Program-made: the position numbers and the translations under genes
Source of the DNA: Gamarada debralockiae
Lineage: Eukaryota > Ascomycota > Leotiomycetes > Helotiales > Hyphodiscaceae
Direction of reading: 5' to 3'
DNA: 64,000 bases
Assembly (NCBI GenBank): GCA_002803225.1
Contig: NXFV01000186.1
Span: forward strand, 1-64,000
In this document: piece by piece, positions 1 to 11,800 of the stretch
Layout: every line of letters begins with the position of its first letter
Position numbering within the stretch: position 1 is the stretch's first letter
Notes under the pieces: model-generated
Database searches by the model: none
What the model was told of the DNA's origin: nothing
Seen by the model: the letters and a program-made list of their open reading frames with translations, nothing else

Positions 1-127
1 TACCAGTCCTAGCCTTTCCCAGTTCTTTACGGTCTGATGTACTGGTGCTGTAAACAATGTGCATCATGAAACATATTAATATTTCTCTATTAACAACGCC
101 ATCAGTAAATGCATAAACATATGCTGT

Positions 128-3100
128 TCAGCCCAAGCTCTGCGCCTTGATCATTTGCTCGTAAATACCTCCTGCCCTTATTAGGTCTTGATGCTTTCCC
201 TCCTCCACTATCCTCCCCTTGTCAAACACTAGTATTCGATCTGCCTTCTGAACGCTTGTGAGACGATGTGTAACCATGATCGTTGTCCGTTTTCGTGAAG
301 CCGCCGTAATGGCCTTTTTAATCTGGGCCTCAGAGTGGGAATCTGACGACACATCAGTCAGTGAGGCCTTGAATTCTAAGTTCTGGCTCTGGGATAAGAC
401 AAACCTAACGCTGAGGTAGCCTCATCAAGCAATAAGATCTCAGGATCTCTGATATAAGCCCTTGCAATAGCAACACGCTGCTTCTGGCCACCGGACAACT
501 GCGAACCATTGATACCGCATTGCCTATAATCCAAGTCAGTTTGATAGTGCCCAAAGGAGGAGAAGTTGCTCACGTCTCATATCCATCTGGCAGTCCGCTA
601 ATGAAGTCGTGAATTCCAACAGCCTTGCATGCCTCGACAACCTCATCTCTTGATGCCATGTGGCCAGGCCTTGCTCCCAGGCCAACGTTGAAAGCGACGC
701 TCCCAGAAAACAGATCTGGGTCTTGGGACACGAGACTTATTCGGGCTCGATGTTGTGCCACAGGGACTGACTTGATATCGACGCCATCTAAGAGGATGGA
801 GCCAGATGTCGGATCGTAGAAGCGCTCGATGAGAGAGATCGTGGACGTCTTCCCAGCTCCACTTCGACCAACCAACGCAACGGACTCTCCAGCTTGAATG
901 GTCAGGTTGAAATTCGTGAACACCGGCGCATCGGGCCTTGATTGATAGGTAAGGCTGACGTTCTTGAATGTGATGCTGCCAGTAGGGGAGGATAATTTTT
1001 TGGATGAAGACGGCCTCTCAAGGGAAGATTCACTCTTTTCGGGACTAGAGGCTTGAATTTCGCCTCCAGATGTTGTATCGATTGTCGGTTTTTGGTCGTG
1101 GAGCATAAATACTCTCGATGCAGCCCCCTTTGCCCGACCGATGTCTGGAGCGAGGCTGAATATCTGGCCCGCGGCTTGCGCAGAGAAAAGAATCGCTGGG
1201 AGCACAATGAAGAATTGAAGGCTGGAGTATTCTCCGGTCCGGACCAGCTTTGAACCCCACCAGTAGGCGAGCGAGTATACAAAGTACGTGATAGAGAGTG
1301 CAAATGCAAGAATCAAGTTACCAAGAGCAGTATCTCTAAACGACTTTTTCTGGTTCTTTTGAACAGCTAGGTGGAATCTCTGCAAGGTAACCTTTTCTGT
1401 CCCAAGGGCAGCGATAGTTCGAATGGCACCACATGCCTCGGTAGCCAGCGATGCCGCCTCTGTGTATGCCTTCGAATTGCTCTCCTCGACTTTGGCAAGG
1501 ACCCGAAGGCGAAAGAATCCAGATAGTAGGATGACTGGACTCGTAGAGAAGAGCACTATGGCAATTTTCCAAGCCACGATATGAGCGAGAATAGCCCCAC
1601 CAACGACACTGACCAGCGCAGATACGATGGTTCCGATGATAACACCCGAAAGACCACTGATGTGACCTGAATCCATGCTGATGACCGAGATAAGGGCCGA
1701 AGTTGATCGACCTGGTTGGAGAAACCATTCCATATCCTGACGGAGGATCGTCCGTAAAGAAATGTCTCTGATTCGTAGAATGAGGCTCTCAGACACGATG
1801 CCAAAGCATGATCCAGAGGTGATGTATCCAATGAGAGCGATGAGGGAAACGACAAAGAACATCAGACAATAAAAGTCAACTTTGCCGGATAAGATAGATG
1901 TCCCATTGAGAAGGTGGACTAAGTGCCCAAATATAATTGACTCGCCAAGTATAAGGCCTCCGGTAAGGAGGGAACCGAATAAAGCGAAGAGAGTGAGGAT
2001 CGACCTGGAACGTCTGAGTGCTAGACAACGTCGGATGATGGCAAAGGAACCAAATGACGGCGCCTCGTCCGAGGCGTTGGCACTGGGTGATGATGCTACC
2101 TGCACTTCCTCTGCAATTTCGACTGATACCTTGGTCATCAGACTAGCACCCTCCATACCCACCTCGGTCGACTCGTAAGTATAATCCTGGCGAAATTTCT
2201 GTGCCTCGATAAGTTCTCGATACGGACCTTCATTCTGCATGAGCGATTGGTGATTGCCCTCTTCAAGGACGCGTCCTTTGCCCATCATAATTATATGATC
2301 CACATCTTTAATAGAGGCAAGCCGATGAGCGATCATCACTGTTGTCCGCTGCCAGGATCTAGATTTTCCCAGGGATTTCAGGATTGACGCCTCACTTATC
2401 GTATCCAAAGCACTTGTCGCCTCGTCGAGGACCAGTAAAGCTGGGTCACCAACCAGAGCTCTAGCCAGGCAAACTCTCTGCTTCTGCCCTCCTGAAAGTT
2501 TGGTTCCGGATGGCTCTCCAAGCCATGTATCTAACCCATTCGGCAAAGATTGAATGAAGGCCCAAGCATCTGCTTCTCTCGCGGCCTGTTCACATCTTTC
2601 CCGCATCTCAGCCTCCGAGATAGGGGCACCCTTGTATCCATCTTTGATATTGGTGTAGATGGTACCAGAAAAGAGAACCGGATCTTGATCAACCAAAGCA
2701 ATTTGACGTCGCAGGCTGGCGAGATTATAGTCGGGTATGGAGTGGCCACCAATACTGATATAACCATGAGAAGGATCGTAGAGTCTCAGAAGTAACGCAG
2801 CTATTGTAGACTTTCCCGATCCCGAAGCCCCGACAATTCCAATTGAAGTTCCACTTTTCAGGGTCAGGGAAACCGAGTCGAGTACCGATTCTAGAGCTCT
2901 TGCAGGATATGCAAAACTGACATCTTTGAATATAATATCGTTTCCGTGTCCGAAGGTTTTCTCATCGGCCTGTATTCCTTCCTTCGAATTCACATCAATT
3001 GGAATACCCGGGTAATCGATGAGACTCAAGATACGTCGTCCTGCTGAAGCGGCTTGAGCGAATGACTGGATGAACGGCCCGGCGCTGCCAATCACGAAGG

Positions 3101-4208
3101 ATGCATCGAGAATCAGGAATACGATGGCATACACAGTTCCCGCACTCCCAGAGAAGCCGTGCTTGACAATTTGTGATCCTTGCCAGAAAGCAAGTGCATT
3201 CGCGGCATAACTGTCATTGTTGTTAACAGGTTTCAAAACACAAGACACAATTCTTGACTTACGCAATGAAGAAGACGCTACCCAAGAGAACTGCGCCCGT
3301 GATTGCTTTTTTGACGCCAAAGTTCATAGCCTTTTTCAAATTGTTCCGATGATCATCCGTCAAGGATTCAAAAGCGTCGAAGGCTTGAACCACCTGCACA
3401 GCCTTGATCGCGCCCTGTGCGATAGAGGAAGCAGTGGTGGTGCTCTCCGCAGCATCCTTGGAGTATCGGTTCAAGAGAGTAGTGCCCGTTATAACTACCA
3501 GCGTCATTGAGGGAATGACTGCTGCGAAGAGGATGCCAGTAAGGTGGGCATTGAGGATGAACCCAACTATAAATGCGGTCAAAAAGTAGCTGACGGATTG
3601 GATGAAGATCCCGACTTTCTCAGCAGTTCCAGCTTGAACGGTCTGCGCGTCTACTGTCAAGCGGCTGGTGATCTAGATAGGCGTAAGCTTTGCTTGAGGA
3701 CGAAATTCAAAAAACTCACATCTGGACATTGCGTTTCGTAGTAGGTTTGGTCAAGGCCCAAGGCTCTGTCCACCATTTGTATTCGCAGACCTCTTGAGAC
3801 GCGAGCACCAATAATCCCCCAACAGAAGGCCCATCCAAATGTGACGACAAAATAGACAACGGCTTTGAATCATTAGGGTTTTGCTATGGCAATGAAGTGA
3901 ATCCACTCACAAGTTCCCAGAAGCTCTGAGATACGGCTCCGAATCTCCTCCTCTGACGGTGGGAATGCATTGATAATTCTGGCAAAAATGACTCCAATGA
4001 TAGGAAGGGGAACTCCAGCTGCAATGGCAAATACTACCCCGGCAATGAGAATGAGCCGTGATTGGAAATCTTGCAATGGCCTGAAAAGAGCAATATATGA
4101 TGATCCAGGAATCTTCCAAGCACGTTTCTTGGGTAGTAAACGCAAAGACTTCAGCATCTTCTCCCATCTACTTGGCTCGCCATCATCTTCACGCGCCGGG
4201 ATGGCCAT
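128..4208 (-). CDS. Full-length ABC-B (MDR/P-glycoprotein-like) transporter, candidate siderophore-cluster transporter
   Basis: Six exons restore one 1273-aa frame: 4208-3911, 3862-3720, 3672-3263, 3210-574, 523-405 and 342-128. All introns are GT..AG and phases close. The layout is TMD1-NBD1-TMD2-NBD2. NBD1 has Walker [10 protein letters not shown], signature [15 protein letters not shown], Walker [13 protein letters not shown] and H-loop MIAHRL. NBD2 has [35 protein letters not shown] (completed across the last intron) and MVTHRL, so both ATP sites look competent. Exon 3 begins [13 protein letters not shown], typical of the MDR family. The start at 4208 gives [17 protein letters not shown]. 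The protein should sit in a membrane and move a small hydrophobic molecule or peptide. It diverges from a ferrichrome-type NRPS across a promoter with two iron-GATA boxes. Export or uptake of a siderophore (compare SitT of Aspergillus) is therefore an inference; general drug efflux is the alternative. Confidence 0.93.
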
Positions 4209-4823
4209 TGAAACAGGCAGGTCATCTCATACAGAAAACATACCGAGAAGACATCCAACAAACGGAAGAAATCACAAGGTAAAACAAAATTCAGGACAGC
4301 CACGGAGAAGAGACCCTTGCTTTCCGCAAAACTTGATGTGTTTTCATGGGATAATGGAAAAGTCCTTTGCACCACTGCTTACGAAAACTAAAGTGCACGT
4401 TGAGTAACGACCGGAACTGTCTGGGTCCACCGTCACATTGCATAGCAAGGGCTTTTGTGGGTATCTTTAATTCATGCCGGCATTGAATATCTAACCATGT
4501 ATGTATTAAGCTTAAGATAATAGCTCATATGAAGCCGACATTAGCAGACTAGATAACAAGAACGAGGTAGTTCTCTTGATGCACTGCGCTCTGAGATGCC
4601 GTGAAGAGTGACATACTTACAAGCCCAGAGTGGCAGAAAACGACAAGAGATCAAGACATATGACGAGGTAATTGAATCTTTCAACACTCGATGAAGACTG
4701 TCACTAGTCGTGTGTCTAACGTAGAGGCTAGTAGCGAGGACAAGAGCGGTGGCGTTCTTCGGTTCAAAGGGTTCGAGCTTATCGCCAGCAATATTGGTGT
4801 CATGAAAACAGTAGTACCCCACC

Positions 4824-4832
4824 ATCTGATAA
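4824..4832 (+). promoter_or_regulatory. SreA/Urbs1-type GATA box (ATCTGATAA)
   Basis: ATCTGATAA is an exact match to the ATCWGATAA consensus described for iron-sensing GATA repressors of the SreA/Urbs1/Fep1 family. It lies 616 bp upstream of the ABC transporter start and 1048 bp upstream of the preferred NRPS start. Function is inferred from motif and position. Confidence 0.6.
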
Positions 4833-5014
4833 GGGGCTGGGGGCCACTTGCAGAGACCTCGGGAAAGGGTTTTGCTTGAAACTCGGCTTATGAGTAGTCT
4901 GGAGTGGGAATAAGAATGGTTCGAGTGATTCCATCCCTTGGTGTGCGCCCTAAGAGGTCAGAATGCCAAAGCCAGTACTTTCAGGGACCCAGGCCGATGA
5001 TCGGCCGTGTTTTC

Positions 5015-5023
5015 ATCTGATAA
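5015..5023 (+). promoter_or_regulatory. Second SreA/Urbs1-type GATA box (ATCTGATAA)
   Basis: This is a second exact ATCTGATAA, same orientation, 191 bp from the first and 857 bp upstream of the preferred NRPS start. Two exact copies of a degenerate 9-mer in one promoter make iron repression of the pair a reasonable reading. Confidence 0.6.
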
Positions 5024-5879
5024 GATTGCGAGTCTCCATTTGATCTAATCAGATGTAGCAGAGTTTTCCTTGCTGCTTCTGGCGCGTTCTTCTCCACAAC
5101 ATACAACTTTAGACCATGCTGTCGTCGAAGGGCGGGAAACTCTTAGGTAACACAGAAATTGACATGCGGTACTGGAGGAGCCAGAAGAGTATTCATGCTC
5201 CAGTAGATAGTTGTAGTCTACTCGAGTTTTATTTCGAATTTCCTCACAGCCGCTGCTGACACAATAAAGCCGAGAATTGCATGGGTGTTCTCTCTCGTCT
5301 CCCCTATCCCAAACGGAAGATAGCGCGATACCCACGCAAGCCGCAAGAATCCACTGTTCAATCCACAACCCCCCTTTACCTCATTTGTCAATCCGAACCT
5401 CGCATGGGATGAAAGCCACTCCTTTGATATGTCATGATCAAGGGGAAGGGGAACAATTTGCCGAAAATGGACTCCAGAAAGGATCACGGATCGCGCCTTC
5501 CACGCCAACCAAGCCGCGTTGGCAGTGGATGAGTGAATAATACTTACAAGACAAAATGGAAAGCACGGCAAAAACAGACAATTATTACTTGGTTGGCTAT
5601 CTTCTTCCTATTTCTCCGAGCTGCCCCGAAGTATTACGCTATTGAAGTGAGCCATTGGAGCCAGCTACTCCCCGTCTTTCTGCATCCTAGAGATCTATCA
5701 CATTGCTAAGCTGGTTTTGGAAGCCTGAACACGTGAACACCTCCTGTCGTTGTCAGGTGACTTTGCCGTCAACAATCCTATCATCTTCGAAGGCCATACA
5801 CGACGCTGTGATTAATAGTCACCGTTTTATATACCAAAATATTTCGTCCGGACATGAAAATCATCCCTTGAAGTCAGCC

Positions 5880-8800
5880 ATGGCTGAAAGACTCTCAATG
5901 CTCAACGACCCTCCTCAGGTTCTGGATGGACCGCAGCTTCTTCACGAGCTGATAGATTTCCAAAAGCACAGAGATGCTTACGCTATCGACTTTTTGAGCA
6001 ACGAGAAACGGAGACAGTACACTTATCAGGAAGTTCAGTCATGTGTTACTTCTTTGGTATTGCGAATAGATGAGATATTGGCAACCAATGAGAGTCGAAC
6101 AGATCAGTCTTCCAATCAACACATCGTTCCTGTGTTACTTCCCCAGTCACCTGGTCTCTATATCTCCCAGCTTGCCATTCTCCAGTCAGGGGGTGCGTTT
6201 TGTTCCCTCAACCTCGATGCACCGAAGGAACGAATCAAATTTGTCGTTGGAGATGTTTCGGCCAGTCTTATCATCACAACCACAGAGCTCAAAGACGCCG
6301 TATCTTGGGAGGGTGGCCCGGCCGTCATCGTCGTGGACGAATTTCCCATTATCCCCAAGAAAAAAGAACCCAATACCCCAAGATCACGTGAAGCAAGCAG
6401 ACATGAGCTTGCATACGTTATGTACACCTCGGGCTCGAGCGGTACCCCGAAAGGAGTAGCAGTCAGTCATCTTGCGGTATCCCAGAGTCTTCTTGCCCAC
6501 GAGAAGCTTCTACCGTCGTTTGCACGGTTTCTCCAGTTTGCCGCCCCGTCATTCGATGTCTCAGTTTTCGAGATCTTCTTTCCGTTTACTCGGGGTTGCA
6601 CTCTAGTAGGATGCAACCGAAGCCAGCTTCTCAACGATCTTCCAGGAATGATTAACGAGTTGGATGTTGATGCAGCTGAGCTCACGCCTACAGTCGTCGG
6701 ATCACTCTTACAGAAGAGATCGCACGCGCCCAATTTGAAGCTGCTTTTGACTATTGGAGAGATGCTCACAAGGCCTATCGTGGAAGAGTTTGGTGGTTCG
6801 GACGTCAAAGAGAGCATGTTATACGGAATGTATGGTCCAACCGAAGCTGCAATTCACTGCACGATCCATCCAAAAATGGAAGCAAGTGCAAAGCCGGGAA
6901 ATATTGGAGTTCCTTTCGACACAGTTTCCGCTTTTATTGCGGCTGCAACCTCAACTACTGAAGAGGGCGGAAGCATCAATTTCTTGCCCACCGGAGAAAT
7001 AGGCGAACTTGTTCTAGGCGGTCCACAGCTTGCACTAGGCTATCTGAACAGAGAAGAGCAGAACAGAGTAGCTTTTATCAGTGCTGGAGGCAAGGACTAC
7101 TATCGGACTGGCGACATGGCCCGATTACTCGAAGATGGCACTATTGAGATACTGGGTCGCATGAGCGCTGGCCAAGTCAAGCTTCGAGGTCAAAGAATCG
7201 AACTCGGAGAGATCGAGGAAGCAGTCTACAAGCACCCGGGAATCAAAACGGTGGCAGCAGTTGTACTCAGTAGCACTTTGGTTGTTTTTGCTCTTACGGA
7301 TGACCAAGCGCTCAGACCGGAACAGGTTATGAGGACCTGTGCGAAATGGCTCCCCAAATTCATGTTTCCAGGAGAGATCGTCTTGCTTCAGCACTTTCCC
7401 TACCTGCCTTCAGGGAAGGTAGATAAAAGAAAACTGGAGGCTGACTATCAAAGCGGCCTGGACGAGAACGACGACAAAGACTATGCTTCAGCTACGTCCG
7501 CAGAGCGCACTGTGGAGCAGACACTCCGAGAGCTTCTGGGGTCGTTCTCCAGGAAGACTCGCCTCGCTGCTGCTGGCCTTGACTCACTCGTCGCAATTCG
7601 AGTGGCGTCCAAACTTCGATCGTCCGGCTTTGATGTCACCACTGTTGCCGTATTGAAGGCCGATACGCTTGTTGATCTCACAAAACTGTGCGAAAATGCA
7701 AAGTCGACGCTCGCAGAGAAAACGGAGACAAGGTCAATATCGGGGTCAGGAAACGTGATGACGGCGTCGAATGGCAATGCCAAAGACGTCATAAATACAA
7801 TGGCTTGTACACCTCTTCAGTCCGCAATGCTGTCCGAGACTGCCCTTCATGGAACAGCGTACATGAACTGGGTAGAATTGGATCTACCAGGCATCACCGA
7901 TTCTGATCGCGTGATATCAGCTCTGGAGAATTTGGCGGAGCATAATCCCATCCTGCGGACTGGTTTTGCCGAATCCAAATACAGCAATGGATTCGTCCAG
8001 ATTGTATGGAAGACAATAGCGAGCTCGCAAATCCAGAAGGTTGTAGACTTCAACTATGAGTTCGACGCATCTAAGGATCTATCGTTACATCACCCTCTTC
8101 GCATTCAAATCCGAAATGTTGGCCCAAGTGCAAAACTCTTAATACACCTCCATCACGCACTCTACGATGCATGGTCACTGGAATTGCTTCTTGATGATCT
8201 CGACACTTTGCTGATGGACCGATCTCCTCCACCGCGACCCTCTTTTTCGAGCGTTGTCGAAGCCTATCTGGATGGCACTCTCGAAATCGACTCCTGGGCT
8301 TCTAAGGAATACTGGAAGGATCATCTATCAGATTTAGATCTCCGGCAAATCCCGAACTTTCACCACACAAGAGCCCCTGCACCTGGTTTAGCAATCGCAA
8401 ATCTGGTGACAAGCATCCCTACATCTGACTTAGGGAGTGCCGCGAAAAGTTTATCTTCGAGTCCGCAATCCATAATTCAGGCAGCTTATGCTCTGGTATT
8501 GAGCTCCTATCTCGGCTCATCCGACATCTGCTTTGGCACAGTCTTTTCGGGTAGAACGCTGCCCATTGCAGAAATCGAGGATATCGTTGGGCCGTGCCTT
8601 GCAACTCTGCCAGTTCGAGTCGATGTTTCTGCGTCCGCTGCCGTTCGAGATTTGGTGCAAGATCTTAATTCGACAACCAGAAAGCACTTAGAGCACAGTG
8701 CCGTGCCCTTGCGCGATATCAAGTCAGCATATGGGGTCCACCCTCGTCAACCGCTTTTCGATACTTTGCTCATCTGGCAGGAAACCTTGCACAGCTACGA

Positions 8801-11800
8801 TCATGCCAGGAAACATGTTTCATTAGTCAAATCTATCGACAATTTGGAATTCAATTTGACACTGGAAGTTGTACCCGGGACCGCAAATGTCGAGCTAAGG
8901 GCCAATTATCAGCAGTCGCTCTTCCCCGAATACCAGATCGACCTGCTTCTGAAGCAAGTAGAACAGCTTGCACGAGCCATTGTTGGAGACTCAAGTCTTT
9001 CATTGGATGACGCTTTTGGTCAGCTCACAAATGATGTTCTGTCCATTGAGAATGAGCATCCGCGAACTGCACTCAAACCTGGCACATTACATTCTTCTGT
9101 CGAGAGAATCGCCTGTGAAGATCCGAACCGGCCTGCAATCCACTTCGCAACGTCAATCGATGCCGCGAATATTGAGTCGCAGCAGGTGACGTATTCCGAG
9201 TTGAACTCACGTGCAAATCAAATTGGTCGTCATCTTTTATCCAAGGGTGTGCTTCCTGATGAACTTGTTTGCATTTGCATGGAGAAGTGTGTGGACCTTT
9301 ATGCGTCAATTCTCGCGACTGCTAAAGGAGGTGCTGGGTATCTCCCGGTGACTCCGGATTTACCAGCAGAGCGGCTAAAGCATATTCTACGAGAAGCAAA
9401 AGTCAACGTCATCCTGGCGCAATCAAATTCTCGTCCCCTTCTCGACTCATTTAAGGATGTGGTAATCATCTATGTAGATGAAGTCAAGTTCGCTGCGATA
9501 TCATCCGATAACATACCTCCGAGGTCTTCTCCCGACAACATCTCTTATTGCGTCTTCACTTCCGGAAGCACCGGTACACCAAAGGGAGTTCTTGTCACGC
9601 AAGGAAATCTTCTGAGTAATTTGGACGTCTTGGAGGATCTGTATCCAGCGACGAAATCTGCGAGGCTCTTACAGTCCTGCTCTCAGGCATTCGATGTGTC
9701 GGTCTTCGAAATCTTCTTTACATGGAGAATCGGTGGCTGCCTTTGTTCAGCGGTCAAGGATGTCCTATTTCGAGATATTGAAAATGCAATTCGTGCTCTG
9801 GAAGTGACCCATCTAAGCCTGACACCCACGGTAGCAGCACTCATCAACCCTCAGAATGTCCCAGGCGTGCAATTCTTGGTCACTGCAGGGGAGGCTGTAA
9901 CTCAGAAAGTTTTCAATGCTTGGGCGGATAGGGGTCTTTATCAAGGCTACGGGCCTAGCGAAACGACCAATATCTGTACGGTCAAGCCGGAAGTCTCGCA
10001 TCATGACTCAATCAACAATATCGGGCCACCTTTCAAGAATACATCCGCTTTTGTGCTGTCGCCAGGGTCTGAATTTGCTTTAGTTCCTCGGGGTGGAGAG
10101 GGAGAGTTCTGTTTTGGTGGCTCACAAGTCTTCCGCGGCTATATGGACCAAAATCAAAATATTGGAAAGATCATCGAGCATCCGACATTTGGACGACTAT
10201 ATCGAAGCGGTGATTTTGGCCGCTTGATGCCTGACGGCACCTTGGCTTTTACGGGGAGGAAAGATGATCAAGTCAAGATCCGAGGACAAAGAGTGGAGCT
10301 GGGAGAGATCAACAACGTCATGCTGAGATCAAAGGAGGTGCATGACTGTGTGACAATGGTACTAAGCAGAGGCAGCGATACCTCTCATCGGCTAGTGTGC
10401 TTCTGGACTTCTGGCCTCGAACCATCGTCTCGGCTGGAAAGCTTGCACCCGAACCCATCAATCCTTACAAATTTGCACAGAAGTCTAGCCTCAGCGCTAC
10501 CACCTTATATGATACCCTCGGCGCTCATCCCCATTTCATATTTACCTTCCACATCGCAAGGCAAGATCGACAAAAGACTTCTTGCTAGACTCTACAATGA
10601 ACTTGATGTGACTTACCTCGACTCAACAACCCAAGTCTCAAAGTCGTCCTCGGATCATACATGGACGAATCTCGAGCGAGATATTGCGAAGGCTCTGGCG
10701 AAATACACCGAAGTGCCGCTTGAGGAGCTCAATCCAGATACATCTTTTCTCAGCCTAGGTATTGATTCGATATCTGCGATATCATTTTCAAGAATTTTGC
10801 GCGATACTCTTAGGTCCCAGGTCGATATTTCGGATATCTTGAAATACTCGTCGATCGTGAGGCTTGGAGAAAGAATCTCGTCTCGAGGCGAAGGCACCGA
10901 GGACACAAGCCCTGGCGATGAACCTGATTTTGGCTTTGGGAAAGACTTCTTGATATCAACGGCTGAGGACTTCCAGAAAGCTGGGAGTGTTGTTGAGCGT
11001 ATAATGCCCTGTACGCCACTTCAAGAAGCGATGCTCTCGGCAGCGCAATCATCGTCTGAAAATCTTTATAGCAATGTGGTTGTGCTCAACGTCAGTGGGA
11101 GCTTGAATAAACTCCAAGCATGCTGGCAGGAAATGGCACGGAGGCATGAAATATTGCGTACGTGCTTTGTGGAGACGGACGATCCTCAATACGCCTACGC
11201 CCAAGTTGTTCTAGAGACATTCAAACCCCAGTTTGCGGTGCTCGACACGCCGAGTGACGTGTCGCAAATGGCCAGGCCGTTGAACATCTCCGAGCCACCG
11301 TACAGCTTTGGTCTGGTACAATCAAAGGGGTCCAGGGAACTTGTGATCTCGATGCATCATGCTCTGTATGATGGTATAGCTCTCGAAGTGCTTTACGATG
11401 AGGTCGAGAAGCTTTACCGCGATGAGGCTCTCCTACCTACAGTATCTTTCGCTCCCTTCCTACAGCACATGCTATCGATAAAGATGGAGGAGTCCGACCA
11501 ATTCTGGCAAGCGACCCTGAAAGATTGGTCCCCAACCAGGATCAAGCGTATCAATTCAGAATCCCCCAACCACAGTTCGATCCATCGGAAGAATGCGACG
11601 CCCAGTCTCAGTTGGATTGAAGAAAGAACCAAGAAATACAGCACCTCCCTGTTGGCAGTCTGTCATACAGTCTGGGCGGCACTCATCTCCGAGCGTTTCC
11701 AAGAGGCAGACGTGTGCTTTGGAAATGTTGTCAGTGGGCGCACTGTCCCAGTCGATGGCATCGACCGCCTTGTAGCACCTTGTTTCAACACCATTCCGGC

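Larger units (their letters stand above)
4209..5879. promoter_or_regulatory. Divergent promoter region between ABC transporter and NRPS
   Basis: This 1.67 kb region separates two divergently transcribed genes. I see no convincing coding sequence in it. It contains two exact ATCTGATAA boxes (listed separately) and inverted CCAAT boxes (ATTGG) at 4793-4797 and 5654-5658. CCAAT is the site class of the CBC/HapX complex, but the motif is short and occurs by chance. The layout suggests shared iron control of both genes; this is inferred from motifs only. Confidence 0.6.

Noticed and set aside
1336..1855. Additional open frames on the minus strand within the ABC transporter
   Set aside because: They overlap the transmembrane domain 2 coding frame fully and lack any motif.
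5703..5879. N-terminal extension of the NRPS from ATG 5703
   Set aside because: The 59 extra residues look unlike any NRPS N-terminus, and ATG 5880 has a strong context followed directly by family-like sequence.
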